Assembly: GCA_022508445.1 (NCBI GenBank)
Contig: JAFLVG010000008.1
Coordinates: forward strand, 1-64,000
DNA: 64,000 nt
Reading direction: 5' to 3'
Source of the DNA: Clostridiales bacterium
GTDB taxonomy: Bacteria; Bacillota; Clostridia; Christensenellales; Pumilibacteraceae
Shown: positions 1 to 9,700 of the stretch, piece by piece
Position numbering within the stretch: position 1 is the first letter of the stretch
How the letters are laid out: each line of letters starts with the position of its first letter
Translations under genes and position numbers: made by a program
The notes under the pieces: model-generated
Told to the model about the DNA's origin: nothing
What the model saw: only the letters and a program-made list of their open reading frames with translations
Databases searched by the model: none

Positions 1-55
1 CTGTCCTGCGGTGTTCGGACTTTCCTCGTTAAAAACGCAACCGTCCGGTCATCTC
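1..55 (-). ncRNA. rnpB: RNase P RNA, 5' end (cut by window edge)
   Basis: Read on the minus strand, the first bases give GAGATGACCGGACGG, a short A/T-rich linker, then GAGGAAAGTCCG and AACACCGCAGGACAG. GAGGAAAGTCC is the hallmark conserved region near the 5' end of bacterial RNase P RNA, the ribozyme that trims tRNA 5' leaders. Layout resembles type A RNA, the form usual in Clostridia, not the type B of Bacilli. The 5' end is set at base 55 from the promoter just upstream. The rest of the molecule lies outside the window, so the type assignment is inference. Confidence 0.85.
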
Positions 56-61
56 GAATGT

Positions 62-90
62 ATTTTACCACTATTTATCCACAATTGCAA
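62..90 (-). promoter_or_regulatory. rnpB promoter (TTGCAA-17-TAAAAT)
   Basis: On the minus strand TTGCAA (85-90) and TAAAAT (62-67) are separated by exactly 17 bases. The predicted start falls at base 55, directly on the first base of the RNase P RNA. The same TTGCAA -35 box recurs at other promoters in this window. Confidence 0.7.
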
Positions 91-124
91 GTTTTTTAAC
101 CGTCGTGTGTGGGCTTTGGTAATT

Positions 125-334
125 TTTTACATTGCTCCCGAATAAATGCGGTACGAGAATAATTGCCTTAACGCCACTTTTATAGCATTGGCGTTTGATA
201 ATTTATGTGTTTTACATTGCACCCCAATAATTGCGGTACGAAAATAATTGCCTTAACGCCACTATTATAGAATTGGCGTTTGATAATTTATGTGTTTTAC
301 ATTGCTCCCGAATAATTGCGGTACGAGAATAATT
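125..334. repeat. 85-bp tandem repeat, about 2.5 copies
   Basis: Units begin with TTTTACATTGC at 125, 210 and 295, so the period is exactly 85 bp; the third copy stops after about 40 bp. Units differ by only a few substitutions. Each full unit holds a small inverted repeat, AACGCCA and TGGCGTT around a 12-base A/T-rich loop. The array fills the gap between the U32 gene stop and the rnpB promoter. No ORF and no CRISPR-like repeat/spacer pattern is present. It may be a minisatellite-like or intergenic structured repeat. Confidence 0.85.
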
Positions 335-373
335 ACTCTACTCCACTCTTGCCGTAAATATAGGTAACAGCGC

Positions 374-1567
374 TCATTGTTTGGGAGCTCTACGGAGCAT
401 TGCAAGCTCGGGAAGCCGCACGCCGCACAGCTTGACGCGTTTTAACGGTACTTTTGCGTCTGTAAGCTCCGCACCGTCCTCATCTTGCATTACGGGAATG
501 ACGATTTTCTTATTAAGATATTTATCGTCGTGCGAAAGCACTTCGAGCTCGTCCCCCGTTTTGAAACGGTTGCGCATTTCCACAACCGCACCGTCCGGAG
601 CGTCTTGCATTACGATACCGCAAAAATCATAGTACTTCTTTGCGTTCGCGTCGTGCACGGGCTGCCCGTAGTAAAAGCCGGTATTAAAGCCGCGATTGGG
701 CGCTTTTGCCGTTTCGGCTATATATTTGACGTCGAGGGGCTTGCCCGAGAACACGGCGTCGAGCGCTTTCCTGTATGCGTTTACTATACAAGCGACATAG
801 TATTCGGATTTTACCCTGCCCTCTATTTTGAACGAGCTTACGCCTGCGTCTTTCAGCTCGTCGACATGCTCTATCATGTTGAGGTCGTTGCCGCCGAAGA
901 TGTATGTTCCGTCGTTTTCGACAAACTCCAATTCACCGCCTGTTTCGGGCGTGAATACCATGCGGCATGCTTGGTTGCATTCGCCGCGATTTGCAGACCG
1001 CCCGGTGAGATAGTTTGAAAGCAGGCATCTTCCCGAATACGAAATGCACATCGCACCGTGAACAAACGCTTCGAGCTCAATCGAGTCCGGGAGAGAGTCG
1101 CGTATTTTGCGAATTTGAGTGAGGTTTAACTCTCGCGCAAGCACTATGCGACTGACGCCCATATCGGCATATACCCTTGCCGCTTTGCTGTTGAGCACGT
1201 TCGCTTGCGTGGAAACGTGTATGGGAACCGACGCATGATTTTTCGCAACGTGCGCTATCAAGCCGATGTCGGAAATGATAAGTCCGTCCACATGCAAGCT
1301 GCGCAAGTAATCGATATATTCGTCAACGTCTTCCAAGTCCATGTCGTTCGGAAAAATATTGAGCGCTACGTAAAACTTCTTGCGCCGACTGTGCGCGGCA
1401 AGCGATGCGGCTTTAAGTCCGTCGTAGTCAAAGTTCTTGCACGCCGCACGCATGCCGAGCTTTTTTCCGGCAAGATATACCGCGTCCGCACCGTAGTCGA
1501 ACGCAACGTCAAGTTTACGCATATCGCCAGCAGGCGCTAACAATTCGGGTTTAACGTGTTCTAACAA
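374..1567 (-). CDS. trhP: U32 family peptidase-like protein, TrhP/YrrO type
   Basis: The 397-residue protein begins with the usual U32 N-terminus (PELLAPAGD, then YGADAVYLAG). It carries the cysteine-rich family signature around residues 165-205 (HGAMCISYSGRC followed by NRGECNQACR) and a C-terminal half ending in the APNRGFNTGFYYG stretch typical of the YrrO/YegQ group. That group, renamed TrhP, acts with prephenate-derived chemistry in tRNA wobble-uridine hydroxylation; a true protease role is doubtful. The start is a TTG that overlaps the stop of rnjA by 7 bases, so the two are probably co-translated. The family is certain; the TrhP subgroup is likely from length and the C-terminal part. 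Confidence 0.82.
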   Translation of the reverse strand: MLEHVKPELLAPAGDMRKLDVAFDYGADAVYLAGKKLGMRAACKNFDYDGLKAASLAAHSRRKKFYVALNIFPNDMDLEDVDEYIDYLRSLHVDGLIISDIGLIAHVAKNHASVPIHVSTQANVLNSKAARVYADMGVSRIVLARELNLTQIRKIRDSLPDSIELEAFVHGAMCISYSGRCLLSNYLTGRSANRGECNQACRMVFTPETGGELEFVENDGTYIFGGNDLNMIEHVDELKDAGVSSFKIEGRVKSEYYVACIVNAYRKALDAVFSGKPLDVKYIAETAKAPNRGFNTGFYYGQPVHDANAKKYYDFCGIVMQDAPDGAVVEMRNRFKTGDELEVLSHDDKYLNKKIVIPVMQDEDGAELTDAKVPLKRVKLCGVRLPELAMLRRAPKQ

Positions 1568-3237
1568 TCTATCACCATCGGCAAAATCATCGGGCTGCGC
1601 CGAGTCTTTTTGAAAATGTAATTTTTGAGTTCTTTGCGTATCGTGTTGTTGAGCGTGTTGCGGTCACACTCGCGAAGATTGAGTTCCGAGAGTATGCGCA
1701 CCACCGCATCGCGGCAACTTTCGAAAAAGTCGTCGCCCGCATCCTTATCGTAAGCGAAGCCGCGCGATGTTATGTCGATTGCGGAAACCGTGCCGGACAG
1801 TTCGTCGATGCAAATAACAGCTATCAAAAGTCCGTCCTCTGCCAAATGCTTTCTGTCGCGCAGTACCGAGCTGTCGGTATCGCCCACGCCCAGACCGTCT
1901 ACCAATAGACTGCCGGACGCGACCTGTTCGCCGATCTTGAACATCTTGTGAGAAACATATACGCAATCGCCGATATCGGTTATTATTATGTGCGACGGTG
2001 CTTCACCGAGTGCTACCGCAAGCTCCGCATGCTTTTGCAAGTGCCTGTGTTCGCCGTGGACGGGAATAAAGTACTGCGGCTTTAACAGCGCGTGCATGAG
2101 CGACAGCTCGTCGCGGCAGGCATGTCCAGAAACGTGAAGCTCTGCAAGGCTCTCGTAAATAACACGCGCACCGTGGCGGTAAATGTTGTTTATGACTGTG
2201 TACACCATTCGCTCGTTGCCCGGTATCGGGTGCGCCGAAAGAATAACTGTATCGTTAAATCCGAGCTTGACCTTGGAAAAATCGTCAGCCGCCATGCGCG
2301 TGAGCGCGCTCATCGGCTCGCCCTGGCTGCCGGTCGTGAGAATTACAAGATCCTTGTCCTCCACATTCTTTACTTTTTCGATATCGATTATCTGACTTCT
2401 GTCTATTTTAAGCTCGCCTATTCGTGCGGCGCATTCGGCAACGTTTATCATCGATCGACCGGAGAACGCGACTTTGCGCCCGAACTCCGCCGCAAGATCT
2501 ATTATCTGTTGGAGCCTGTGAATGTTGGACGCGAACGTTGCGATTATCAGTCGTCGGTCCTGATTCTCATTGAAGATGTTTCGCATAGACCGCCCGACTG
2601 TCGCCTCGCTCATAGACGAACCCGGTCGCTCTACGTTGGTGCTTTCGCACAGCAAAAGCAATACACCCTGCCGCCCGATTTCGGCAATACGTTGCAAGTC
2701 TACCATGTTGCCGTCGATTGGCGTGTAGTCTATCTTGAAGTCGCCCGTATGGAAAACCGTTCCGACAGGCGTGGAAATGGACAGCGCGCAAGATCCTGCA
2801 ATAGAGTGCGAAACCTTGACAAACTCCACCTTGAACGCTCTGCCGAGCGAAATTACATTTCCCGGTTGAACAACGTTGAGCTGTGCGTTGTCTATGTGCA
2901 TTTCGCGCAGCTTGTTTTCGATAAGGGCAAGTGTCAAGCGCGTACCGTAGACCGGAACATTACACTCTTTGAGAAAATACGGGATTGCGCCGATATGGTC
3001 TTCATGTCCGTGCGTAATTACAATGCCGCAAATCTTATCCCTATTGAGCATCAAGTACGTAGGATCCGGAATTATCAAATCTACGCCCGGTGTGTCCGAC
3101 GTTGGAAAAGTCGAACCGCAGTCGATTATAATAATGTCCTCGCCGAATTCGAGCGCGGTCATATTCTTGCCTATCTCGCCGACACCGCCTAAAAATATGA
3201 CTTTTAATACGGGTTCGACATGCTTTTTTTGTTGCAA
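1561..3237 (-). CDS. rnj: Ribonuclease J
   Basis: This is a metallo-beta-lactamase/beta-CASP ribonuclease that degrades and matures mRNA and rRNA. Visible features are the N-terminal FLGGVGEIGKNM, the zinc motif HGHEDHIGAIPY, HTGDFKID, the beta-CASP region with GSQGEPMSAL, and FIPVHGEHRHL near residue 370. The ORF track starts it at 3318, but a clean Shine-Dalgarno (GGAGG, 8 bases upstream) points to the TTG at 3237, giving 558 residues, the normal RNase J length; the first 27 track residues do not look like the family. It has a long leader (promoter near 3536) with a repeat-derived hairpin element. It overlaps the U32 gene downstream. Whether it is J1 or J2 cannot be told. Confidence 0.95.
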   Translation of the reverse strand: MQQKKHVEPVLKVIFLGGVGEIGKNMTALEFGEDIIIIDCGSTFPTSDTPGVDLIIPDPTYLMLNRDKICGIVITHGHEDHIGAIPYFLKECNVPVYGTRLTLALIENKLREMHIDNAQLNVVQPGNVISLGRAFKVEFVKVSHSIAGSCALSISTPVGTVFHTGDFKIDYTPIDGNMVDLQRIAEIGRQGVLLLLCESTNVERPGSSMSEATVGRSMRNIFNENQDRRLIIATFASNIHRLQQIIDLAAEFGRKVAFSGRSMINVAECAARIGELKIDRSQIIDIEKVKNVEDKDLVILTTGSQGEPMSALTRMAADDFSKVKLGFNDTVILSAHPIPGNERMVYTVINNIYRHGARVIYESLAELHVSGHACRDELSLMHALLKPQYFIPVHGEHRHLQKHAELAVALGEAPSHIIITDIGDCVYVSHKMFKIGEQVASGSLLVDGLGVGDTDSSVLRDRKHLAEDGLLIAVICIDELSGTVSAIDITSRGFAYDKDAGDDFFESCRDAVVRILSELNLRECDRNTLNNTIRKELKNYIFKKTRRSPMILPMVIDC

Positions 3238-3278
3238 AATAATTGCCTCCGATATAAATTCAGAAATTAAATACAAAT

Positions 3279-3382
3279 AAATTAGTTTTAACTCGGGGCA
3301 AACCCCGAACGCGCACAAAGCGCGCCGACGTTATCGGCAGCTGAATCAGTCTAATTTGTAGTCGCTCTGCAAATTTGTTCTC
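3279..3382 (-). repeat. Inverted-repeat element, copy A
   Basis: The outer arms AAATTAG (3279-3285) and CTAATTT (3351-3357) are perfect inverted repeats. Inside are GC-rich hairpins: CGGGG/CCCCG with a CAAA loop, and GCGC/GCGC. Beyond the right arm comes GTCGC, then GCAAATTTGTTCTC (3369-3382). The same parts in the same order occur at 55302-55430. In the minus direction this copy lies in the leader of rnjA, 42 bases before its start codon. It could be a MITE-like repeat, a structured leader, or both. Confidence 0.6.
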
Positions 3383-3456
3383 ACAAAAAAGCTAATTGAC
3401 ACTTCAATAAATTCGGCATAAAACTAACCTTAACGTGCTTTAAAGCGTTTAATATC

Positions 3457-3529
3457 AAAAACGGCAAAAGCCGAAAATTACTTTATTAAAATGACTTATG
3501 CAATCTATGGGCATTCACCCTATTGCGTC
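3457..3529 (-). other. Structured start of the rnjA leader, possible small RNA
   Basis: The predicted transcript start is about 3529. The first 30 nt can fold as GCAAT/ATTGC enclosing GGG/CCC with a TGAATG loop (3500-3526). About 30 nt later a CGGC-UUUU-GCCG hairpin (3462-3473) is followed by five U residues (3461-3457). That pair could make a ~70-nt small RNA with a weak terminator or an attenuator for rnjA. The terminator stem is only 4 bp, so this is tentative. Together with the inverted-repeat element this accounts for most of the gene-free stretch 3238-3711. Confidence 0.35.
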
Positions 3530-3535
3530 GAGACC

Positions 3536-3564
3536 ATTATAACCTATTCTCAAAGAAAAAACAA
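3536..3564 (-). promoter_or_regulatory. rnjA promoter (TTGTTT-17-TATAAT)
   Basis: On the minus strand TTGTTT (3559-3564) and a perfect TATAAT (3536-3541) are 17 bases apart. It implies a leader of about 290 nt before the rnjA start at 3237, unusually long and rich in hairpins. No other sigma-A type promoter nearer to rnjA was seen. Confidence 0.55.
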
Positions 3565-3646
3565 GCCTTTTTAAGCTATTTTGCAAAATTTCCGATAATA
3601 TGCAATATTCGACTGTTTTCTTTATATTTCTTTTTTTGCGCATACG

Positions 3647-3681
3647 AAAACGGTATCGCACAAATATACTGTGCGATACCG
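3647..3681 (-). terminator. Terminator of the giant surface gene
   Basis: A perfect 12-bp inverted repeat, CGGTATCGCACA and TGTGCGATACCG, with a 7-base loop lies 30 bases past the giant gene's stop. On the minus strand it is followed by TTTT. It would end the giant transcript before the rnjA promoter region. Confidence 0.75.
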
Positions 3682-3711
3682 TTCTGTTTGATTTTATCGA
3701 CTATGAGCTAT

Positions 3712-6700
3712 CTACATGCCCTGGTTGCCGGGTGTGCCGTCGTATGGTGTTTGAGCATTTCCGTTGTAAGGCGCCTGAGCATTTCCTCCCTGCTGCGGTG
3801 CGGCACCGGGATTAAGCCCGATTGCGTTGTTGGTGGGAGGTACGCCACCGCCCGTGCCGAGCATAAGACCGGGATCATTCTGCACATTCATCATCGGAGG
3901 CATATATCCGAACGACTGGAAAGGCGTCGTATTCGAACTGCTTGCAAGCCGCATCATCTGTTCTTCAAGCTCCATCTCCGAAATGAGTATTGCTTCAAGC
4001 TCTTCGCGTTTACGTTTACGGCGTTTGAGCAAGATAATGAGAATGATGATGAATACGATAAGTGCAAGTATGCCTATGCCTACGCCCAACCAAACGAACG
4101 GATAGGTTTCGTAGCTTATCATAATCTTGGTAAAGAACGAAGCCTCGGGACGGTCGGTGTTCTTTATCGTGAAGGTAGCCTTTACCGTTTCGCCGGTGCG
4201 GTCTTTAACGCCGACTGTGAGCTGAGTTTCGCCGCGGTAGTTGAACGTTAGGAAGAGTTTTGTGCCGTCGCCGCTAACGCGCACCGTGCAAAGCGTGGAA
4301 GAAAGAACCTCGGTCACCTTCGCGTCGAACAACAATCTGTCGCCTTTTGAAATATCTTCATCGCTGAACAGCAACTCGGGAGCGAGCTCTACTGTTCCGC
4401 TTGAATCAAGACCGTAATCGCTCGCACGAGTATAGAATATATAACCGCTTTCGCGCTTGAAGTTTTCAAGAAGCTTAGGCTGATGATTCTTTCCGACAGT
4501 AGCCGTAAACTTAGAGTTGTACGAATAAGCACCGGGCTTCGGAGTCTGATTTGCAAAGTCATAATCTATCTTGCGAACAAATGTGACATTAAACAAAATC
4601 TCTTCCGCTTCACGTGTGCATACGAACTGCCAATCATCATCCGCATCCTTGCTGACTGTTATATACGAACCATTCGCAGTAAGCGATGTGATGATATAAT
4701 CGCTGCCGGGGTTGTATACCTTTTCTTCTCCGTCGGCGGAAGTGAACACGTACCGTCCGACACCCTTGCCTGTCGAGAAGTTGGCGTCGTATTTATCGGA
4801 GATATTGGGGAACAACTTTTCAACCGTTACTTTTGTAGGAAGACTACGGATAGCGGTCATATTTTGAAGTGAAGTGATCTGCGAATAGTCGTAGACGACA
4901 TTGATCGTCACCGTGAACGACGTAGTGCGCGCGTCCGGATCGGACAAAGGATCGCCGTCGGCAATAGTAATGCTGAGAATCTGCGTGCCGTAGAAGCAGT
5001 TGCGCGGTGTTATTACGCACTTATGCAGCTCGGTTTCACTTGCGTAATCTACCTCGAAAATATCACCGCCGAAGTCCAAGCCGCCAGTACAATGGATTGC
5101 TTGTGCTGTTTCCGCACCCATACTTACTATGCGAAGCTCATCGCCGTTACGGTCGGTAGCAAAGTCATTAATGTCGATGGTGATCTTATCGATTGCTCCG
5201 CTGTCCTTACCTACGACAGTGTACGATGTCGGTCTGTTGGCGTTCAAGCTAGGCGCGGCGTTGATCATTGTTACGTTAATCGTAATAGTTACGCCGGCAT
5301 TGCCTTTCTGCTCGTTGCCGCTTCTGTCAAGAATACGAAGATATGCGGTAGCTTCCAAGCCACGGCGGTACGATTTAGCCTCAACCGTGAAGCCGACAAA
5401 GTGATAATTGTCCTCATTCAATCCGTTGTTGCCGAGAATGGGCGTAATGACCGCAATTACGGTTTGGTCGTCGTCCGACTTGATTTCGAGAGGCCCGTCA
5501 AGCAAATACTTGGCGCTGTTCTCGTTATCGGGACGAATGAGCCTGTACGAATCGGTGTCGTAAGCCTGACTTGTGAAGTCGGGATCTTTGAGCCAATCGT
5601 CTTTAACAAGATTGACCGACAAAGCCTGGCTGTCGGGCGCAACACGAGTATTAATGACATACGAGCGATCGTCCGAGCCGTGGCTAAACGAATAACCGAC
5701 GCCAATCGAGTTAAAGCTATTGGGATTATCCATAATCTTCAAATCGTTGACAGTCAAATCGGAATTCTCGATAGTTATGTGAAGCGTGACATATTCGGAT
5801 GCCAAACCGTTTCTGTCATAACCTTTTAACCGAACAGGCAACTCGACTTGTTCCAAATATTTGCCGTCGACAAACTTATCGATACGCCTTAAAATGGTCA
5901 ACTTCAACGAGTGTGCGGGAATGTCTACCTCTTCGGGATCATCGGCACGCATAATCGGCGTATCGGTATTGTTGATAGAGATATCGATAGCGCGAGTCAC
6001 GCCTTGTCTGGAATTCCAATCGCAGTCGGCATCTGCCAAAGCATCCGCATAGTCACTCGTAAGATTGCCGGACGAAACAAAGCCCCTGACTACTACGTAA
6101 TCGCCGCGGTCGGAATCTGTGAACATTGAGTCATACGGATTTTCCGCGTCGAATATCGTGAATATGTGACTTTCGCCGATCTTACCCGTAAACGACAGCT
6201 CGGTACTTTCGTTATTGGCAATAGGCGCCGAGCTCTTGACGCTGATATAGAACAGCGAACCCGATTTGATTTGCGAGCTTTTCGGTCCGATTGAACGCGA
6301 CCTGTCAATGTATTTCTCTACTTGTACATAGAGAAGAATCTTGATATCCTGCGTTGTCGTAACAGGCTTGAACGACAATGACAAGCCGTCCTTTCCGAGA
6401 TCAACAATAAAGTATTGTTGCAAGAATGTTATGAGCGCGTTGTTGGTCGTATACGCCGCACCCGACGTTTGAACGCCGCCGATACGGTAGTCGCGCAACG
6501 CAATATCGGTTGTCGCGTCAACGCCTTCTTTAAACGACCAATATCCGCTTTGAAGTTTTTGCTGATTCAAATCGAACAAAGCCGACACGTCACCGATATC
6601 GAGCGGGGTGTACGTTCCTGTATCGTAGTCGGGCGCCATGAAAGCATACACGGCAACGCCGTAATTACTGCCGGTAAGCCCCTTCTTAATATCGGGATCG

Positions 6701-9700
6701 TCAATCATCCAATCGCGCGACGAAACGTCTTGGTCGATGGAATCGGGAACTCCGCCGTAGTTAACGAACTGGTACGTGCTGTTTTCACCGATGATGATGT
6801 TAGGATCGGGATTGACGCTGTCGCCTGCGTAATCGTCGTAACCTTTTACATACACTGTGTCGATTGCGCGGTCGTAAATGGTTCCGCCACGTACGACAGC
6901 GGTTTGGTGCTTATTCGTCATTGACGAGTACAGCGTGCTTATTCTGATTTTAATGGGAATAGCATTGTCGAAGATGTTATTGCCGACGTCGCGCACATAG
7001 AATTTGAGTTCGTCCCAATCGCTATACGGATTGTACGTCAAGCAACGTATAGTAAATTTGGCATATCCTTGCTCAACTTCTATCTCGAATGTACCGTTGG
7101 AATAGATCTCAGTCTTTGTGCCGTCGGCATTTGTTCTGACATTCTTATCCATGCTCAATCCGTTCATTGTAAACAGATTGTATTCATCTCCGCCGTCATA
7201 CAAAGAAATGTACGGTTGGTCGTTAGAGTCTTGATCGTATGCTATCTCATCAACTCGAAGCGTGAGCTCGCCGTAAACGGTAATGTTCTTGTTCGTAGCG
7301 GGATTAGTCGAATTATCGATTATATCAACTCCGGCAAGCTTGGTCGCAACTGCCGAATTGGCGATCATATACGTTTCATACACGCCTGCTACTTCTTGCC
7401 CGTTTTCATATGTAGTAAGCAAAGCCTTATGACGCTCGCGCCTGCTGTCATTATCCATTATGGGGCTGGGCTTGGAGCTTTCGACGGTAACGTAAATCGT
7501 GACCGAAACATATGAATCATCGCCGTCTACAAGCGTGATTATGATAGGCATGTTTGTGCATACTTTTCTAGCTACGATGATGGCGTCGAGGCCGTAACCA
7601 CGACCGGCTGACGCACCTTCCAAAAGCATAGTGTCGCGCACATCGGTAAGCGCGAAGCACGATTCGTCGCCGTATGTAATATCGAATATACGTAAGGCCC
7701 ACGGCGTGTCGTCATCGGCAAGAGCCAAATATCCGAGATGCTGCGCTTCTGCATTTGACGAGTTGAAGCTATGCAGCTTATAGGTATCGTTTCCATCCAC
7801 GTCTGCCGCGTTGAGGTCTTCGTACTTAACAGCTCGCGCATATTCGGAAGCGCTCGGGAAATCGCTTTCAAGACGGGTAAGATTGCGCTGGCCTATTCCG
7901 GAACGCGTAGGATTTGTAAGCGTAGCATAAGAAGTTGACTGTTGCGCAGATACTGTGCTTCCGCTCAATACGCCCGTAAAGTTGTCGTAAGGCGTGGTAA
8001 GAACAGTAAACGAGTCGTCCACACGCATTCTCAAATTACGTGCATTTTCTACCGCGTTCATTCTGACCGTAGGCGCCTGATTGGTGACCGTAACCAAAAT
8101 GAACAGTCTCGCGGTGGAATTACCGTTGTTATCGGTAAATATCAAACTGAATTTGAAATCTTTGATCTGGCTACCGTTGTATGTCATTCTGCGGTTGACG
8201 CGAATGGTGACGGCATTTCCGTCAGGCGTCACACCTGACGTAGTCAACGATGCGTTGTTGAGCGTATTCATGAACATGATGACGTCGGGTTGTGACAGAA
8301 CCGTCTGACTGTTCGTATCGGTAAAGCCGGCTCTGCCCGCGCGCAAGTCATCGTTGTTGGTTGCTTGCCATCCTTCGAACGGAGATTTGAGGTACGAACC
8401 CGATTCGAGTTTCAACCTGTCTTCAAGATTACCGTTTGTGCTACCGGCACTGCCGACCGAGTTTTTAAGATCGTTGTAATCCTTTTCCCAGAAGTATGCC
8501 GAGTTTTTAGAAAGCAGGTTAGTCGAGCTGACTACATTGTAGATGCTGAAAGAATACGTTTGATTGACGTGCAATGAGACGTTGATTTGCTTGTCGCCCG
8601 GACGTTTGTCTATTCCTTGGTAGTCTGAAAGCGTGCCGGAAAGAACGGGTTCGGAGCTTTCGATATTGACGCGAATTTCCAAAGAGACATACGAGCCGTT
8701 CAAAAATCCGTCGCCGTGGCTGTCGTAAACCAAAACTTTAAGCGGATAGTATCCCTTCCACGGTGAGGTGGGAGTTTCTTTGTAGCACACCAAGCCGCGC
8801 TCTGCGTAGTACGCACGAATTTGACTGTCGTTCATATTCGTGGTCATAGCAGTGCTTATTGTTGTCTTTGCATTCGGAGTAATGCTGAGCGTTGCGCCGT
8901 CCGCAGAAAGCGAAACGTTAAAGTAGCTACTGTACCCTTCTTCACCGGTTTCGGAGTACATGTTCGAGCCGTAAATACCGTCGTTGGCCTGATATGTTTT
9001 CCAATCACTGCTACCAAGCAATGTTTCGAGTCTTTCCCTTGCTGACAGAGTGGTATCACCCACAACACCAAAGTATCTCTGCATTGAGCGTTGCGCGACT
9101 GCGTCCGAATGAGTGTTCGTAAACACAAGATCACCGGCGTCGTTATGCGCGGTCACACGGTTGCGCGCAGGATCTCCGAGCGCCCACCTCCGAACGCTAC
9201 GCAACGAGTCGAAATAGAAGTAAGCCTTATCGGAACGGCTGTCGTCGGTAACATCTACGTCGTTATCTTCATATTGAACGGTGGTAACGTTACCGGTGCT
9301 GTCCACTCTTGCCGTGCGAGAAAGCGTGATGCTCTTGCCGCTGGAATCCGTGTTCATGCTGATGGACGTATAATAGCCGTCGGTCTCGCTCGCTACCGCA
9401 CCCTCTTTATCGTTAGCCGCGGCAAGAATCTTGATATAGCTGTTGCCGATATCGAGCTTGAACGAAACCGTGGCGGAGTTTTGAGCCTTTGTCGCGCTGT
9501 TATAAGATACCGAAGTTCTGCCGTTGCTGTAAGAGCATTGTGCAATTGCAACGCTCAAAGTGAGCGACGACGCAGTCGATCGCGTGTAATTCTTTTTGAT
9601 ACCGATGCCGAATGTGTTTTCTTGCAGCTTTTCGTCTTGGTCAGCAAGATACATTATTCGACCGTTACCAATCAAATTATTGATATTGCTCGTTTTATAA

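Noticed and set aside
125-334. Repeats near the window start as a CRISPR array
   Set aside because: The whole 85-bp unit is repeated with no alternation of constant repeat and variable spacer, and no cas genes are near.
2092-3192. 366-residue plus-strand ORF opposite rnjA
   Set aside because: It is a shadow of RNase J, with no family features or ribosome site.
3523-4251. 242-residue plus-strand ORF at the 3' end of the giant gene
   Set aside because: It spans the giant gene's terminator and antisense tail; composition is shadow-like.
5023-5829. Many 60-300 residue plus-strand ORFs under the giant gene (also 13903-14814)
   Set aside because: They are antisense to continuous coding sequence of the 4,040-residue protein and show no start signals or recognisable domains.
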